Below, one piece after another: positions 22,433 through 33,423 of a stretch of DNA of 64,000 nt (the first letter of the stretch is position 1; each line of letters begins with the position of its first letter). The stretch lies in assembly GCA_900169235.1 (NCBI GenBank), contig FWCC01000207.1, positions 90,125 to 154,124 on the forward strand. Direction: 5' to 3'. The position numbers and the translations under genes were made by a program. Below the pieces are notes generated by a model, which was given only the letters and a program-made list of their open reading frames with translations, made no database searches and had not been told where the DNA came from. Source of the stretch: Zarea fungicola. Taxonomy: Eukaryota; Ascomycota; Sordariomycetes; Hypocreales; Cordycipitaceae.

Positions 22433-23390
22433 GAACGGGGTGGCTACTAACCGGGTAAGCTGTGGCTGTAATGAGTAGCGATGGGTGGCTTGATGATGAG
22501 CGAAATACCTGGGGAAGATGGTGGGGGAACTGAGAGCAACCTACCTCTTTTGTAACGCCTAGTGTTTTTTCGTTATTACTGAGTAGCGTCATGACCATTT
22601 TTATTATGATTATTATTTCTCAAGTGGACAAAGTAGTTCAATATCTGGAAGTGTGCTTCCATGCCCGGGCAAGAGAGGAGCCGTGTGCCGAATGGAGCGA
22701 GGTGCAGGCACGCTAGGCCCTGTGGAGCCCAACATCCGGCGGACGAGAGCATCCACCTCGTATCGACAAATCAGTTTATTATTGGCACCTGCGCTGGGAG
22801 GCGACTCTGAATTTAGAAGCCAAAACGTGGTAGCGGTCGACGCTAGAGGGCGCCGTGATTGCGCGTCCGCTTGGCCATTTATTGACAATGATGTGGGTGG
22901 GGGGCTTTGTGATGGGCGTTGGTGTGGAGACAGATGCAGAGACAGCCATTTATGTCATGGTAAAGGCGCCAAGAAGTAGCCGTGGTAGTAGTGGTGGAAT
23001 TCATTTTGTTTTTCTCTAGTCAGTCGCGTAAAAGGGCCCAAAATGAGTGTTGACAAGAAAGATCTGCGACGAAACGGGGTTACAGATACCAAATCCAGCG
23101 CACGAGTCGTGATGGGGTTTGTATGTCGGACCATGATACTGCTTACAGAAGCCAGCCACTAGAAATGGGCAGGGGCGGCGAGCAAGGCACAAGGATAGGA
23201 ATTCACCCACCACAATGGTGGTAGAAAAGCGATGGAGAGGGATTGCTGATGAAAGAAATTAGAAATAAAAAATAGAAATAAAATGGCGACAATTGATTGT
23301 TCTCTCAGAGTACAAGCAGGGCCAAGCCCGATCCAGGTACACCAGGACAGCTGAGATGATTACACATGTCCAAGTACAAGTGCAAGTACC

Positions 23391-23420
23391 TCTGTCAGTC
23401 TCTGTCAGTCACTGTCAGTC
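23391..23420 (+). repeat. Three 10-bp direct repeats (TCTGTCAGTC)
   Basis: TCTGTCAGTC, TCTGTCAGTC and ACTGTCAGTC follow each other without spacer. Confidence 0.8.
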
Positions 23421-23990
23421 AGGCTCGGCATTTCAAAAGACAACCATTGCCGCTGCAGAGGCTGCACAGGCACAGGCTGGACGTTGCATGGGCACAGCCT
23501 GCTTTAGCGTGCTTCACAGGGGACAGACGGCCTGGGAAACGGTCCAACGCGCTGGGCTGCCCCGTTACTGCCTGCATGAGTAGCGCCTTAGTAGCGTCTT
23601 AGTAGCGTGTCAGTAATTCGCTCCAGCCACCACCAAATTCCCAGCTTGGCCCAGACGACGATGAAGACGACAATCAAGACAAGAATCAATCAATCACAAA
23701 CTACTGCTACTCCATCAGGCATCCCTTGTGCTCTTCTTGTTGCCCTATACTCTGCTTGTCTGTCGTCTCTCGTCCATCATCAATTAATTTTCTTCCAAGC
23801 TACTGGCGCTCCAGTAATTCCATCACTGTATCCCATCATCTCCACCTCATCCACCATCCACCTCCACCACACACATCCTCAGCCTAGTCCCGGTTTGCCC
23901 ACAAGGCGTTTTGGCTTGTTAACCACTCCTTTTCGGTCGAGACTGGGCCATTTTTCCCCTTGTTGAATCGTACTCTATTTTTCTTCCTTT

Positions 23991-24035
23991 GTCCGTCGTC
24001 CGTCGTCCGTTATCCGTCGTCCGTCGCCCGCCGTG
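23991..24035 (+). repeat. CCGTCGT-type microsatellite in the leader
   Basis: Imperfect repeats of GTCCGTC(GT) about 190 bp before the start codon of the 7-TM/repeat protein gene. Confidence 0.75.
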
Positions 24036-24185
24036 TTGGCTTCCATCAATCTGCCATCCAGGAATTGCTGCAAATTTTGCTGCCCGACGGCCGCCGAGTT
24101 CTCTAGTACCGTGAGCACGATAATGTAAAGTCGGCGCAGGCCGTTAGCCCACGGTTCTGCAAAGCGACATCAACAATCAACAACA

Positions 24186-26170
24186 ATGTCCGTCTACGGC
24201 TATGAAATCTTCCACTTCGTCAGCGATGGCCTCCTCGTCTTGACCATCGCTGCTTCCGCCATCTTTAGCCTATGCGCACTCATCCGACTGCATCGCCGCC
24301 GCGACCCAGCACGCCGAGTCTTTTCCTGGGTCAAGATGTCTTGGCTCCTCTTCACCCTGTAAGAATCACCACATCCAGCCGAGCTCCGACTGATCTGATG
24401 CTAACCTTGATTCCCAGTGCCGCCTTTACTAGCTTCATCGATGTCGCCATGGCCACCGTCACCTCCCGCCTCTATGCAAACGCTACCAATGACGGCTATG
24501 GCATCGGATACAATGATGTCGACTTGTTTGCTCGATTATTCTCGGGCGCTACAGTCATCGCTCACCTCTTCAACCTACTCGCCGAGGTCACCATTTTCCT
24601 CACCCTTGCCAGCATGATCCGATGCATTCGCATAGCCGAGTCCGCCGAGGACAAGCACCCGACCCGCCACAAATTCTCCCGATATCTCGCCTACGCCATC
24701 TCCTTTGTCATCACCGTCTTCTGTCTCGCCTCCTTTAGCATCTCCCTCTACGCCATTGTGCTCTCTGGCATTTCCACTTCGTATACTGGCATTGCCTGGG
24801 ATAAATACTATGATGGTACCGACACCGCTGGTGTCGTCATGGACTACCTTTGTCAGGGCCTGCTCTGCGCCATATCCATAGCCATGCTTGTTCGGGCCAT
24901 CATGCTGAGACGCAAGCTTCATGCTTCCAAAACACTGCGCAAGCCCTTGGTCTATCTAACAGCCTGCTGCTCCCTATGGGTTCTGCGTGCCGTCTTTGAC
25001 ATTTACGTCATCATCTTTGAAGCCAAATACCTCAGTTATTTTGAACAATCCCTCGATATCATGTCCAGTTTCAACGAGGTTTTGAGCGTGGTTTTCATGA
25101 CCTGGCCCGTCTTTATCATTCTCGTCATTCTCTACTACCTAGGACTCGACACCAAGACTGGACTGTCCTCCGCTGGCCGTCCCCTGCTCATGGGAGACGC
25201 CGAGAGCCAGGCTGCCTCGTCCGAGTTCCTTTCCCCTGACCAACCCAACGTAACCCCCATGACGGAGCGCAATAATGCATCACTCCTGACGCCGATTAGC
25301 CCAATTACGACGGAGCGCAACAGCGTTTCGCTCACGACACCGACCGTTGCAACGACGGAGAACATCAACAACAATGCGCTTGCGCCGTCCAGCAGCCAGC
25401 CAACCGGGCACATGTTTGAATGGGATGGGCTATCCGACGCGCCGCCAGAGTACTCACCTCCCGCTACACGTGCGATAGTGCTTCCTTCGGTCGTCCCCCG
25501 TCGTCCTGTGCCTGGGCTAGCTGTTCAGCCAGTACCAGCGGCGCAGGTAGAGGCGGCATCTCCTGATTCTACCAATGCACAAGCAGAATCAGGACAGCCC
25601 TTGGTCCCAGCCCAGTCATTGACAACGGCACAACCCAACAACAACAACACCGTCGCCACCACCACACAACAACAACAAACTCGTACATTACGAGCTTATC
25701 CCACTTTACCGGAGCCCACAGAAGAGGAACTCGACGCACTGCCTACTCATGACGAAGCCATGGGTCTATACCACCAGGCGGACGGTCGACAACCGGGATC
25801 ATCAGGCGCCGTGCCACTCCACAACGAAACGACGGGCTTGCATCACCAAGCAGATGGTCGTCCACCGGCACCCTCAATATCCGGCCCTCTGCCACCGCAC
25901 GACGAAGCCATAGGCCTGTATCACCAAGCAGACGGACGCTCACCGGCGGAGGCTTCAATGGCAGGTCCGCTACCATCACATGACGAAGCCATGGGCCTAT
26001 ATCACCAAGCGGACGGCCGCTCACCGGCGGGGGCTTCAATGGCAGGTCCGCTACCATCACACGACGAAGCCATGGGCCTGTATCACCAAGCCGATGGAAG
26101 AGTGCCCTTGTCCGAGGTAATTCCATTCCAAGCACACGAGAAGGAAAAGGAAAAGGCAAAGAAGTATTGA
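24186..26170 (+). CDS. Seven-transmembrane protein with long repeat-bearing cytosolic tail, 641 aa, two exons
   Basis: Exons 24186-24358 and 24418-26170 (59-bp intron, GTAAGA donor, TGCTAAC branch) give 641 residues. Seven helices lie in the first ~320 residues, the last ending near 'ILYYLGLDTKTG'. It is a paralogue of the gene at 21079 (shared 'RR-x-DPAR' loop and intron position). The remaining ~320 residues are Ser/Thr/Pro/Gln-rich with a PPEY motif (25442-25453, inside 'APPEYSPP'), a candidate docking site for a Nedd4/Rsp5-type ubiquitin ligase, and five tandem copies of a 24-27 residue unit built on 'HDEAMGLYHQADGR'. The architecture (7-TM plus long tail with a PY motif) suggests a sensor or receptor whose turnover is ubiquitin-controlled; that role is inference. 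Confidence 0.85.
25748..26101 (+). repeat. Coding tandem repeat, five units of 72-81 bp
   Basis: Units begin at 25748, 25820, 25898, 25979 and 26060 (spacings 72, 78, 81 and 81 bp). Each encodes a variant of HDEAMGLYHQADGR plus a variable Pro/Ser/Ala spacer; unit 2 is the most diverged (HNETTGLHHQADGR). The 81-bp periods from units 3 and 4 are nearly identical, indicating recent expansion. Confidence 0.92.
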
Positions 26171-26455
26171 TGACTAGGGTGGACTTTTTTCTAGTTTCGC
26201 ATTCTTGCATCCTTGAACATTTGGAAACATTTTGGCGTTTTGATAGCAAACAGCGGTTGACGACAGCAGCAGCGCCCAAACAATTGCGCATGCAACAGGG
26301 TTTATTTTTCTGTATATACGATGGAAAAATATTTTACCGTATTTAGGAGTTTCTTGATCTATTTATCTTGGCATAATTTCTATCTCTATGAATTGTATCA
26401 ATTAAAATGACTTTACCAAGGATTTGCACTGTTTCTTTTGCATGGTTGGGTTCAA

Positions 26456-27415
26456 TCAATCGACTTCCGAGAACTCGGGAGGGACAACAAACTCTCCGAG
26501 CTCATTGTCCGTGCCAGCGACAAATCTATTTGATAGATGGTTAGCAGATGCAGCACAGCATTTAGATACTGGAGGATTATTTACTTGGTGTGGCTGCCTC
26601 TGGCTGCTAGCTGTCCTTTGCTGTTGAAGAATTCTACCGTCGTGTATGCCAATGTTTTGCCGACTGCAATGACATTCATTAGCAGTCTGGTTTGATAAAA
26701 GGAAATGAGAGGGAAACTTGCTCTTGTCACAGGTAGCCACGCCCTTGAGTACATCACCTGGCGTGCCGCCGGGGTTTAAATAGCTAACTGAAGATTAATG
26801 CTTGTTAGTACTTGAAACTTTCCATTTCAAATTTGTATAATTGAAAACGTTGAAAGCTATTCGTTTTTCGTACTGTTAATGTCGGTCGAGACACCCGTCT
26901 TCCACCGGCCATGGGACGAGACGGCCAAGCTGCCGCCTAAATCAACCAGTGCGGCCAATGACCCGCCGTGGATGGTATTTAAGCGATTCTAGAACGGCAA
27001 AAAAAGACGGAAAAAAATTAGTTTATAAAACAACAGAATTAGGCTGTTGTAGTGTTCTGTGCAAGGGCATACCGTGTGGTCTTTGTGAATGTCCAGTTCA
27101 AAGTCGACCTTGCCCTGGGATGCGCTGGTTACGCGAAACTGCAAAGCACATGGGCAATTAGAAAACGGTCCAATTTTTCGAAATACCTTCATTCATGGGC
27201 ATACACGAGTGGCACCGAATAATCTATTATGCGTGTTAAATTGGCAAGTTGGTCGTTTCTTGGGAGTCTGTGTACGTACCTCGGTTCTACGCCGGACTGG
27301 GCCATGAATGACTTGACCACCTGGGCGTTGTCGCATTAGCAATTGAGCGTGTACAGACATTTCAAAATGAGCATACAGTCTGAGTAAAGGCAAGGGGTGA
27401 TAATTTCTTTGCCAT
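26456..27415 (-). CDS. Hotdog-fold acyl-CoA thioesterase (ACOT13/Them2-like), 164 aa, eight exons
   Basis: Exons 27415-27377, 27320-27280, 27223-27205, 27138-27073, 26988-26874, 26787-26722, 26663-26585 and 26525-26456 sum to 495 nt, 164 residues plus stop, with all phases consistent. The hotdog core is clear: 'FRVTSASQGKVDFELDI', then 'NRLNTIHGGSLAALVDLGG' with the HGG motif at 62-64 and Asp71, then 'GVSTDINISYLNPGG', and 'GKTLAYTTVEF' leading to 'RGSHTK'. Such enzymes hydrolyse medium/long-chain acyl-CoAs, often in mitochondria or cytosol. Seven introns in under 1 kb is dense for a fungus. One exon is only 19 nt, and the sixth intron starts GCAAGT, a GC-AG type donor that is needed for the frame. 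The 19-nt exon is the least certain element. The start ATG has a good context (CAACAATGGC). Confidence 0.85.
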
Positions 27416-27853
27416 TGTTGCTGGTTTGCTGCCGAATGAGTGACAAGGATGAAGCAGTTCAAGTCGAGTTCGGTCAGCGCGCCGGCGATGCGTCTTGTTC
27501 CTCGCGCCTCTCCATCCCCACAGTCGCAGCACAAAAGTGAAGCGCTCTAGCGGCCCAACGGTTGTCATCCGCTATATTATCCGATCATCATCCGATTACT
27601 TTTTTCGACCGTGAACTTTCCATAGTCATTTTTGTTTGCTCAACCCAACCACGTTTTCGCACGCAGATTCAGCCCTTCTTCCTCGACTTATAGAGCGATT
27701 CCCGAGTGTAGAGACGCCGAGTTCCCAGATCATGATATAGCGGGCTCCGACTCGCAGACGTGCGCAAACAACGCCAACGGACCACGACGACGCACAGCAA
27801 ACGTTTCAAGGGATCAACAGAACAATATATACGTGGAATAAAAGAATAGAGAC
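27416..27853. promoter_or_regulatory. Divergent promoter region, thioesterase / TFB2
   Basis: A 438-bp region between the start codons of two divergently transcribed genes; it must hold both promoters and 5' UTRs. No specific site could be identified. Confidence 0.5.
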
Positions 27854-29546
27854 ATGGCTGCCAGTCCAGCGCCCGCCCTGCAGCTGGGCGAATACCTCGA
27901 GAAGCTGCCCGGGACGACATTTAGAAAGCTCTACCAGCAGCCCTCGACGGCGTTTGCCATTTTTCGGCGCATGCTGCCGCAGCTTGGTGAGTTTGGAGCC
28001 GAGAACCAACCTGGAAAAGAGCAAATCCAGCAATGAGATGGTCGATAATATAAAATATCTCGTTTTTCTGACAATTCTTTTCCCGGGCAGCCAAGACATT
28101 CGTGATGCGCATGCTATACATGCCCAGTCCCATGAACCTGGCAGACTTGGATACTTGGGTAAAACCAGAGGCCAAGAGGTTAGACGTCCCAGGCTTTCAA
28201 CACGAGGCCAACACCTGACTAAAAATAATTCTTTGGAAAATTTCAGACAAAAAGACCAAATGCTCTCGACGCTACGAAGCCTACACATTGTCCAGATATT
28301 AGCCCCGTCCAAGGACAAGACGCAACAGGTCCAGCTCGCCACAAACTTTCGCGCCTCGATGCGCCTCGCCCTCACCGGCGGCGGCAACCACAACTCCTTT
28401 GGCGTCCCCTCCACGCTCTCCGTCCCCATGGAGATTGACGTGCCCTTTCTCGACCGCTACGCCCGCCGCCGCTGGGACGACATCCTGCACTTTGTCGTCT
28501 CCAGCGTCGGCTACAAGTCTGCCGCCGGCGCTGGCGAAGGTGCCGGTCCCAACAAGAATGTCAAGGACATACTCATCGCCGGCCGTCTCGTTGACCGCCG
28601 GCCAGGCGGCAGCATCGGCATCACACAGGCCGGCTTCACCTTTCTGCTGCAAGAGGCCAACGCGCAGGTGTGGACGCTGCTGCTCCTCTGGCTCGAGGCC
28701 ATGGACGCCAACAAGAGTGCCTCGTCGGAAGCCGTCGACATGCTCTCCTTCCTCTTTGTTCTGGCCAGTCTCGAAATGGGCCGCGCCTACGACACAAACG
28801 CCCTCACCGAGAAGCGACGGGATATGCTCCCGTCACTCGCCGATTTCGGGCTCGTCTACATCCCGCCCCAGAAGCGCTCCATGTTCTTCCCCACGCGCCT
28901 CGCCACGACGCTGACGAGTGGTGCCAGCAGCGGCAGCACAGGTCTGCGCAGCATCAGCGACGGCGTGGCGGCCGCGACGTCTGCCGCGCTCTCCAACCAA
29001 AACCAATCAGCAGCGGCTGGTGATACGGGTCCGTTGGGCGGCAGCGGCGACCAGATGGGTGGCTCCGTCGTCATCGAGACCAACTTCCGGCTGTACGCCT
29101 ACACCCAGTCCACGCTGCAAATCGCCGTCCTCGCCCTCTTCTCCAAGCTCACCATGCGCTTCCCCGACATGGTCGCCGGCCGCGTCACCCGCACCTCGAT
29201 CCGCCAGGCCATCCAGTTCGGCATCACCGCCGACCAAATCATCGCCTACCTCGCCGCCCACGCCCACGAGCAGATGCACCGCACCGCCGCCCTCACCAAC
29301 AAGCCCGTTCTCCCGCCCACCGTCGTCGACCAGATCCGCCTGTGGCAGCTGGAGAATGAGCGCATGAAGACCACAGGTGGGTTCCTGTTTCGCGATTTCG
29401 ACGACACCAGGGAGTACCAGGACACGAGGCGCTTTGCCGAAGAGATTGGCGTGCTGGTGTGGAGCAATAACCAGACGGGCATGTTTTTTGCGAGCAAGTT
29501 TGAACAGATTCGCGATTATCTAAAGAGTCGGAAAAAGGCGGAATAA
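27854..29546 (+). CDS. TFB2: TFIIH core subunit Tfb2 (p52), 506 aa, three exons
   Basis: Exons 27854-27986, 28091-28178 and 28247-29546 give 506 residues, close to yeast Tfb2. N-terminal 'LGEYLEKLPGTTFRKLYQQP' opens the first winged-helix-type domain; 'LHIVQI', 'RRWDDILHFVV', 'GFTFLLQEANAQVW' and 'GRAYD' are p52 family blocks, and the C-terminal region 'FETNFRLYAYT'-like (here IETNFRLYAYT), then 'ITADQIIAYLAAHAH', 'LPPTVVDQIRLWQLE' and 'FDDTREYQ' forms the part that binds Ssl2/XPB and Tfb5. The protein anchors and stimulates the XPB translocase in transcription initiation and nucleotide-excision repair in the nucleus. A Ser/Gly/Gln-rich loop at about residues 270-315 is an insertion common in filamentous fungi. 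High GC3 explains open antisense frames. Confidence 0.95.
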
Positions 29547-30335
29547 TAGAGACAGAGAAGAAGAAGAAGGACAAAAACTCCGAGTAATAGAAGGCTATCC
29601 GGAAATAATAGGCAAATGTGACTGGAACCAATGAAAATGGTTACAATATCCAGGGTCTGGGGCTGTGGTTAATGCAGACTGTATACAGGACAAGAGGCAG
29701 AAGAGATGCTACAGAATGGTTCGTCTCCAAAAGAAGCCTGGAGACGCTATTAGAAAGCAATCATAACAAGTAATCATTTACAAATTCGTCATAACAAAAA
29801 CCGTTACAAAAGAAATAAAAGTTCAACATCTTGACCAAACATCACACATCAAGGTTTCTGCACCAACTGACCACTCACCCACAATGATTAAACCACCTTC
29901 ACCACCACAATAACTGCAACATTGCACAACAAAGACAAACGATACAAATCGTTCTTGGCTAAATTGCCATGTATTAACAAAACAATAATTGAAAAAACTA
30001 GCTCTTTATACATCAGCCCCCGAGCCATGTCGCTCCACATCTGTTTATCCATACATGCAAATCAATCCGAATGCGCCAAGTCATCCACGTCCCCAAATAT
30101 ATTCCAGCCAAAGCAAAATAAGAGAAAAAATAAAATATCAAAAAGCAACCAAATGAGTATTGTAATGCCAAAATCAAGTACTCCAATCTCCAAGACAGTC
30201 TTCCTCCACTGTTCTCATTACCAAAGTTGAAGCCAAAGAGCACGTATGAAAAAGTCAAAAAAGTCAAAAAGTCAAAAGTCAAACAAACTAATGCATCTTC
30301 CTACACGGATCTTTTCCCAATTTGAATCAAGAGAA
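29547..30335. other. Intergenic between convergent genes
   Basis: AT-rich 3' flanks of TFB2 (plus) and the hypothetical gene (minus). An A-rich run of AAAGTCAAA-type repeats is visible at 30248-30290. No gene. Confidence 0.5.
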
Positions 30336-31643
30336 TTATCGAAAATTTAAATATCGAGCTTCCACGCTATGTGGGTTGGTAATCCCAAACGCGTTTGATG
30401 CGTTGCTGTAATATGCATCTTCCAAAAATGCGAGGCCCTCTCTGTCCTGGTAACGTGAGTGTGAGGCAAATCGTCTTGACACGAGGGATTCTACCATGAA
30501 TGGGGATCCATAGGGCAAAATGGACGGTCGATGATGGCGGCGAGCATATTTTTCCTGCCACCGCCTAAGAGAAGCCTGGGCAGTCGCGGTGACGCACTGT
30601 GACTTTAAATGCGCAAAAGCCTGAAGACATATTGAATCTTCGTCTCGTAGCGGATATGGTGGATTCCCAGTTGGTTCCGCGTCATGGTTGTTATCCTGTG
30701 AGTGTGGGTGTTGTGCGATGCCTGCATGGAGTGTGTCGCCGGCCTGTGCCAGTACTTGTTCCATGTGCTCAGTAGAGAATCGGTCTCTAAGCGCAGTAAA
30801 CCGACCGCTCCAGTATGCTGAAGTTTGCGCGTTCATAATCTGTCCGGGAAGCGCTTCAGCCTGTTGTTTGTGATCAATGCATTGACTCCCGAGATCCGGA
30901 GTCGTAATATTGGTGGTACATGAGTGTCTGCTGGAAGGAGCAGACTCCTCGCGGGAAAGTCGTCGGCGAGAACGCAAGCGGTCCATGGTGGCCATCTCAG
31001 CTTGCTTCAGATTCGGGTCTGATTTTTTGTAGAGGGGCTTTGATGCAGAGGTTGGAAAGTGTGTTCGACGGGGGACAGAGTTCTTTATATCTTGCAATAC
31101 ACTCATGGTCCGCGATTTGGGAAGCTTCGTGGCAAATTTAGTCTTGCTCTGCAGAGGACTGCGAGGCTTTTGTGGCTTTGATGTATGCGTGTACTCGTGA
31201 TCATGTTTAACTGTAAATAACGATGTGGTGGAGTTGGCGGCGCTCTTCAGCTTCGAGACTGACAACCTCATCTCAACCTCATCAAAGTTTTTGCATCGCG
31301 GGGTCGTGGCGGCAGACTGAGAGTCACTCTTTGGTGTAGACGTGAGGGTGACAAGACTTTGCCTTTTGAGGAGCGTCCTCCTGGCGAGGATGCTGATGCC
31401 CATCTTTTTGTCAGGTTTGTTAGCACCCTGCGGCACGTCTTCGCTGCTACTTGCAGCCAGTCCACAGTCTTTAATGGCGTCTACTATGATAAAGTCATCG
31501 CTTCGGATAAGGTCTGGTCCTCTCGAGTTCTTGACTGGTCCGAATGGCGATGATATGGCCAAGGGCAGTTGAGCCGGCGCAGGCTTCAAGTCGTTTCGGT
31601 GGCTGGTAAATAGCTGAGCAAGTCCAAGTTTGTTTTTGCCCAT
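30336..31643 (-). CDS. Conserved-looking hypothetical protein, 435 aa, single exon
   Basis: One long ATG-started frame. The N-terminal two thirds are basic and Ser/Thr-rich, probably disordered, with many Lys/Arg clusters ('RLRSRRRLSREESAPSSRH') that resemble kinase-target and nuclear-localisation sequences. A more ordered segment at about 285-400 contains 'SAYWSGRFTALRDRF' and, near 360, an amphipathic 'ASLRRWQEKYARRHH'; the 'YW-x-GR-x-x-x-L-x-DRF' pattern is one I associate with uncharacterised ascomycete proteins. No enzyme motif, membrane helix or signal peptide is visible. Assigned as real because of length, protein-like composition and the ordered block; function unknown. Confidence 0.75.
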   Translation of the reverse strand: MGKNKLGLAQLFTSHRNDLKPAPAQLPLAISSPFGPVKNSRGPDLIRSDDFIIVDAIKDCGLAASSSEDVPQGANKPDKKMGISILARRTLLKRQSLVTLTSTPKSDSQSAATTPRCKNFDEVEMRLSVSKLKSAANSTTSLFTVKHDHEYTHTSKPQKPRSPLQSKTKFATKLPKSRTMSVLQDIKNSVPRRTHFPTSASKPLYKKSDPNLKQAEMATMDRLRSRRRLSREESAPSSRHSCTTNITTPDLGSQCIDHKQQAEALPGQIMNAQTSAYWSGRFTALRDRFSTEHMEQVLAQAGDTLHAGIAQHPHSQDNNHDAEPTGNPPYPLRDEDSICLQAFAHLKSQCVTATAQASLRRWQEKYARRHHRPSILPYGSPFMVESLVSRRFASHSRYQDREGLAFLEDAYYSNASNAFGITNPHSVEARYLNFR

Positions 31644-32418
31644 CTTGTGGAGTATAGAATGTTTATTGAATGCAAGTTGCTCTGGTACTAGGCGTGCACA
31701 TAGCTGGCGAGGTCCAAAAGCAGAGCAGCAGGAGTTTGTCCCGCGCCGTATATTCCAAAAAGAAGGGTGCTAATCCAAGGACTGTATCAGCATGTATCAG
31801 CATGTATGGTATGAGCAAATACGTTCTTCAATCCCACGAAACAAGACAAGGTACTGTGGCTGGACGAAAACACAGCAAGTACAACAACAACCAAAGCATA
31901 TAGGGAAGCGCGCCTTGGCCGAGTCAGATGGATGACGCGGTTCGGATGCAGGCTCGCTTATTTGGTGGACCTGCGGAATGAATAAGATTAGATGCTTGGA
32001 TTGAAAGTGATGCGATTGGCAGGACGTTTTGTTGGCAGCCAGGCATTTGAGCAGCAGTCACTCGCCAGCTGCCCGCCGGTACCGGTAGGCGAGATCGCAA
32101 CTGCAGTTCTTTCTGTTACTTGCCATGCAGACGTTTTGAGGCTTTAGGAACCACTACAGTGTATAATAATACATTAGTACATCAATATCCAATATACGGG
32201 CATTTACTTGGACGGGATAAGATTTTACTCGGCGTGTCTGCACTGCCGTCCAAGTCGAGCTATCCGAACCAAAAACACAGGCAATGCAATAAACCTCGAA
32301 TGGTTAAACAAGCAATTCCAACCATGCCAAGTAGTGGTGGAAGTGATTTCCTAGACTAGACTAAACAATACAAAATGGCACGCGGCAATGATGCATTGAT
32401 GCATTGCTGTATATGCCC
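31644..32418. other. Intergenic, no supported gene
   Basis: Between two minus-strand genes. It holds the promoter of the hypothetical gene; a short GTATCAGCAT direct repeat is seen near 31787-31806. Confidence 0.5.
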
Positions 32419-33423
32419 TCAGTTTTCCCACCCTTCTATTTTGTATCTAACAGTAACATCGGCAGCACCCCGCTCAAACCTGTTTCCGTTGGGATCCCAC
32501 AGTGCTCTCTCAACATATGTTACGTTGCCCTCCCAATCTACAAGAATCACCGTTTGGCGCTGTGTTCCGTATAGCCCTGTCGAATATGGCACGGTCGCGT
32601 CGAGTATAGGCTGCGCCGCCGCTCTCTTGTACGCCTCTTCTTGCTCGTCCCAGCCCACCCGACCCTTGGCCGCCGACTCTGCAAATTCATTTTCCTGCTG
32701 CTGTGTTCCCACCGGCGGGACAAAGATACTCTCCTTGAAAACGGGCATGTAGTCCTGCACCGATGCATGCCTCGGAAGACGCGGCAGCGTGTCGCGGTCG
32801 AGCACCGCAAACAGAGCTTCTACAACGCCTGCCTCATCCAGCTTCTGATCAACGGCTTCTTTGATGGCGCTCTCGGTCAAGTCGTGGCCGCTGATGACCT
32901 TGGGCCACTTCTCCGGGCTTATATACGTCGTGTTGCTGAGGCTCCACGTCTGGCCCCTCTCCCTGCCCACGAACGGGACGTCGTCGACGTGGTCCACGCG
33001 GTTGCTGACAATGGCGATTGGCTTGGGGCTCTTGCGCAGCGTGCCGCAAATCATGGAGAAGCCGCCGACGCCCTTGACGCCGCCGTCCTTGACCAGGTGG
33101 TGCACGCCGTGCGTAACGCCGTCCCGCGCGATACCGCTGAGCCAGGCAGTGGGCATGCCGCCCCGACTCCGCGTGCCGCAGATCGACTCATCGATGTCTT
33201 CTCGGTAGTTTGTCAGGACGGCAAAGTCGCCAGCCCTGTTGAGAGCGAGCCACGTGCCTTGCTCTGCTCGCTGCAGGTCTCGCGAGGAGACTACCTGTTC
33301 GCCAGAGACGGGGTGCGTCCACCAATGCGGGCGGGATGTCGGCCGCAGGATGAATTCATCTCGGTTGTCAATAATAATGAGAGAGTATTCTGGGTGTGCC
33401 GTAGATACAATGGCGATACACAT
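32419..33423 (-). CDS. TANGO2 / NRDE family protein, 334 aa
   Basis: A single exon. I start at the ATG at 33423 because the protein then opens 'MCIAIVSTAHPEYSLIIIDN', and a Cys at position 2 is a hallmark of the NRDE (DUF833) N-terminal nucleophile-like fold; the upstream in-frame ATG adds 13 unconserved residues. 'DNRDEFILRP' is the diagnostic NRDE motif, followed by the usual 'GGTWLALNRAG'-like block (here EQGTWLALNRAGDFAVLTNYRE). The C-terminal half has 'YGTQRQTVILVDWEGNVTYVER', also family-typical. TANGO2 proteins are implicated in Golgi organisation, lipid/CoA metabolism and haem trafficking in other organisms; the fungal role is unknown. The antisense strand is open over most of the gene, a composition effect. 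Confidence 0.9.
   Translation of the reverse strand: MCIAIVSTAHPEYSLIIIDNRDEFILRPTSRPHWWTHPVSGEQVVSSRDLQRAEQGTWLALNRAGDFAVLTNYREDIDESICGTRSRGGMPTAWLSGIARDGVTHGVHHLVKDGGVKGVGGFSMICGTLRKSPKPIAIVSNRVDHVDDVPFVGRERGQTWSLSNTTYISPEKWPKVISGHDLTESAIKEAVDQKLDEAGVVEALFAVLDRDTLPRLPRHASVQDYMPVFKESIFVPPVGTQQQENEFAESAAKGRVGWDEQEEAYKRAAAQPILDATVPYSTGLYGTQRQTVILVDWEGNVTYVERALWDPNGNRFERGAADVTVRYKIEGWEN

Larger units (their letters stand above)
22433..24185. other. 1.75-kb intergenic region with leader repeats
   Basis: Contains the upstream region of the second 7-TM gene. Simple repeats occur at 23391-23420 and 23991-24035, and pyrimidine-rich tracts in the last 500 bases are typical of a long fungal 5' leader. 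No separate gene is supported. Confidence 0.5.
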
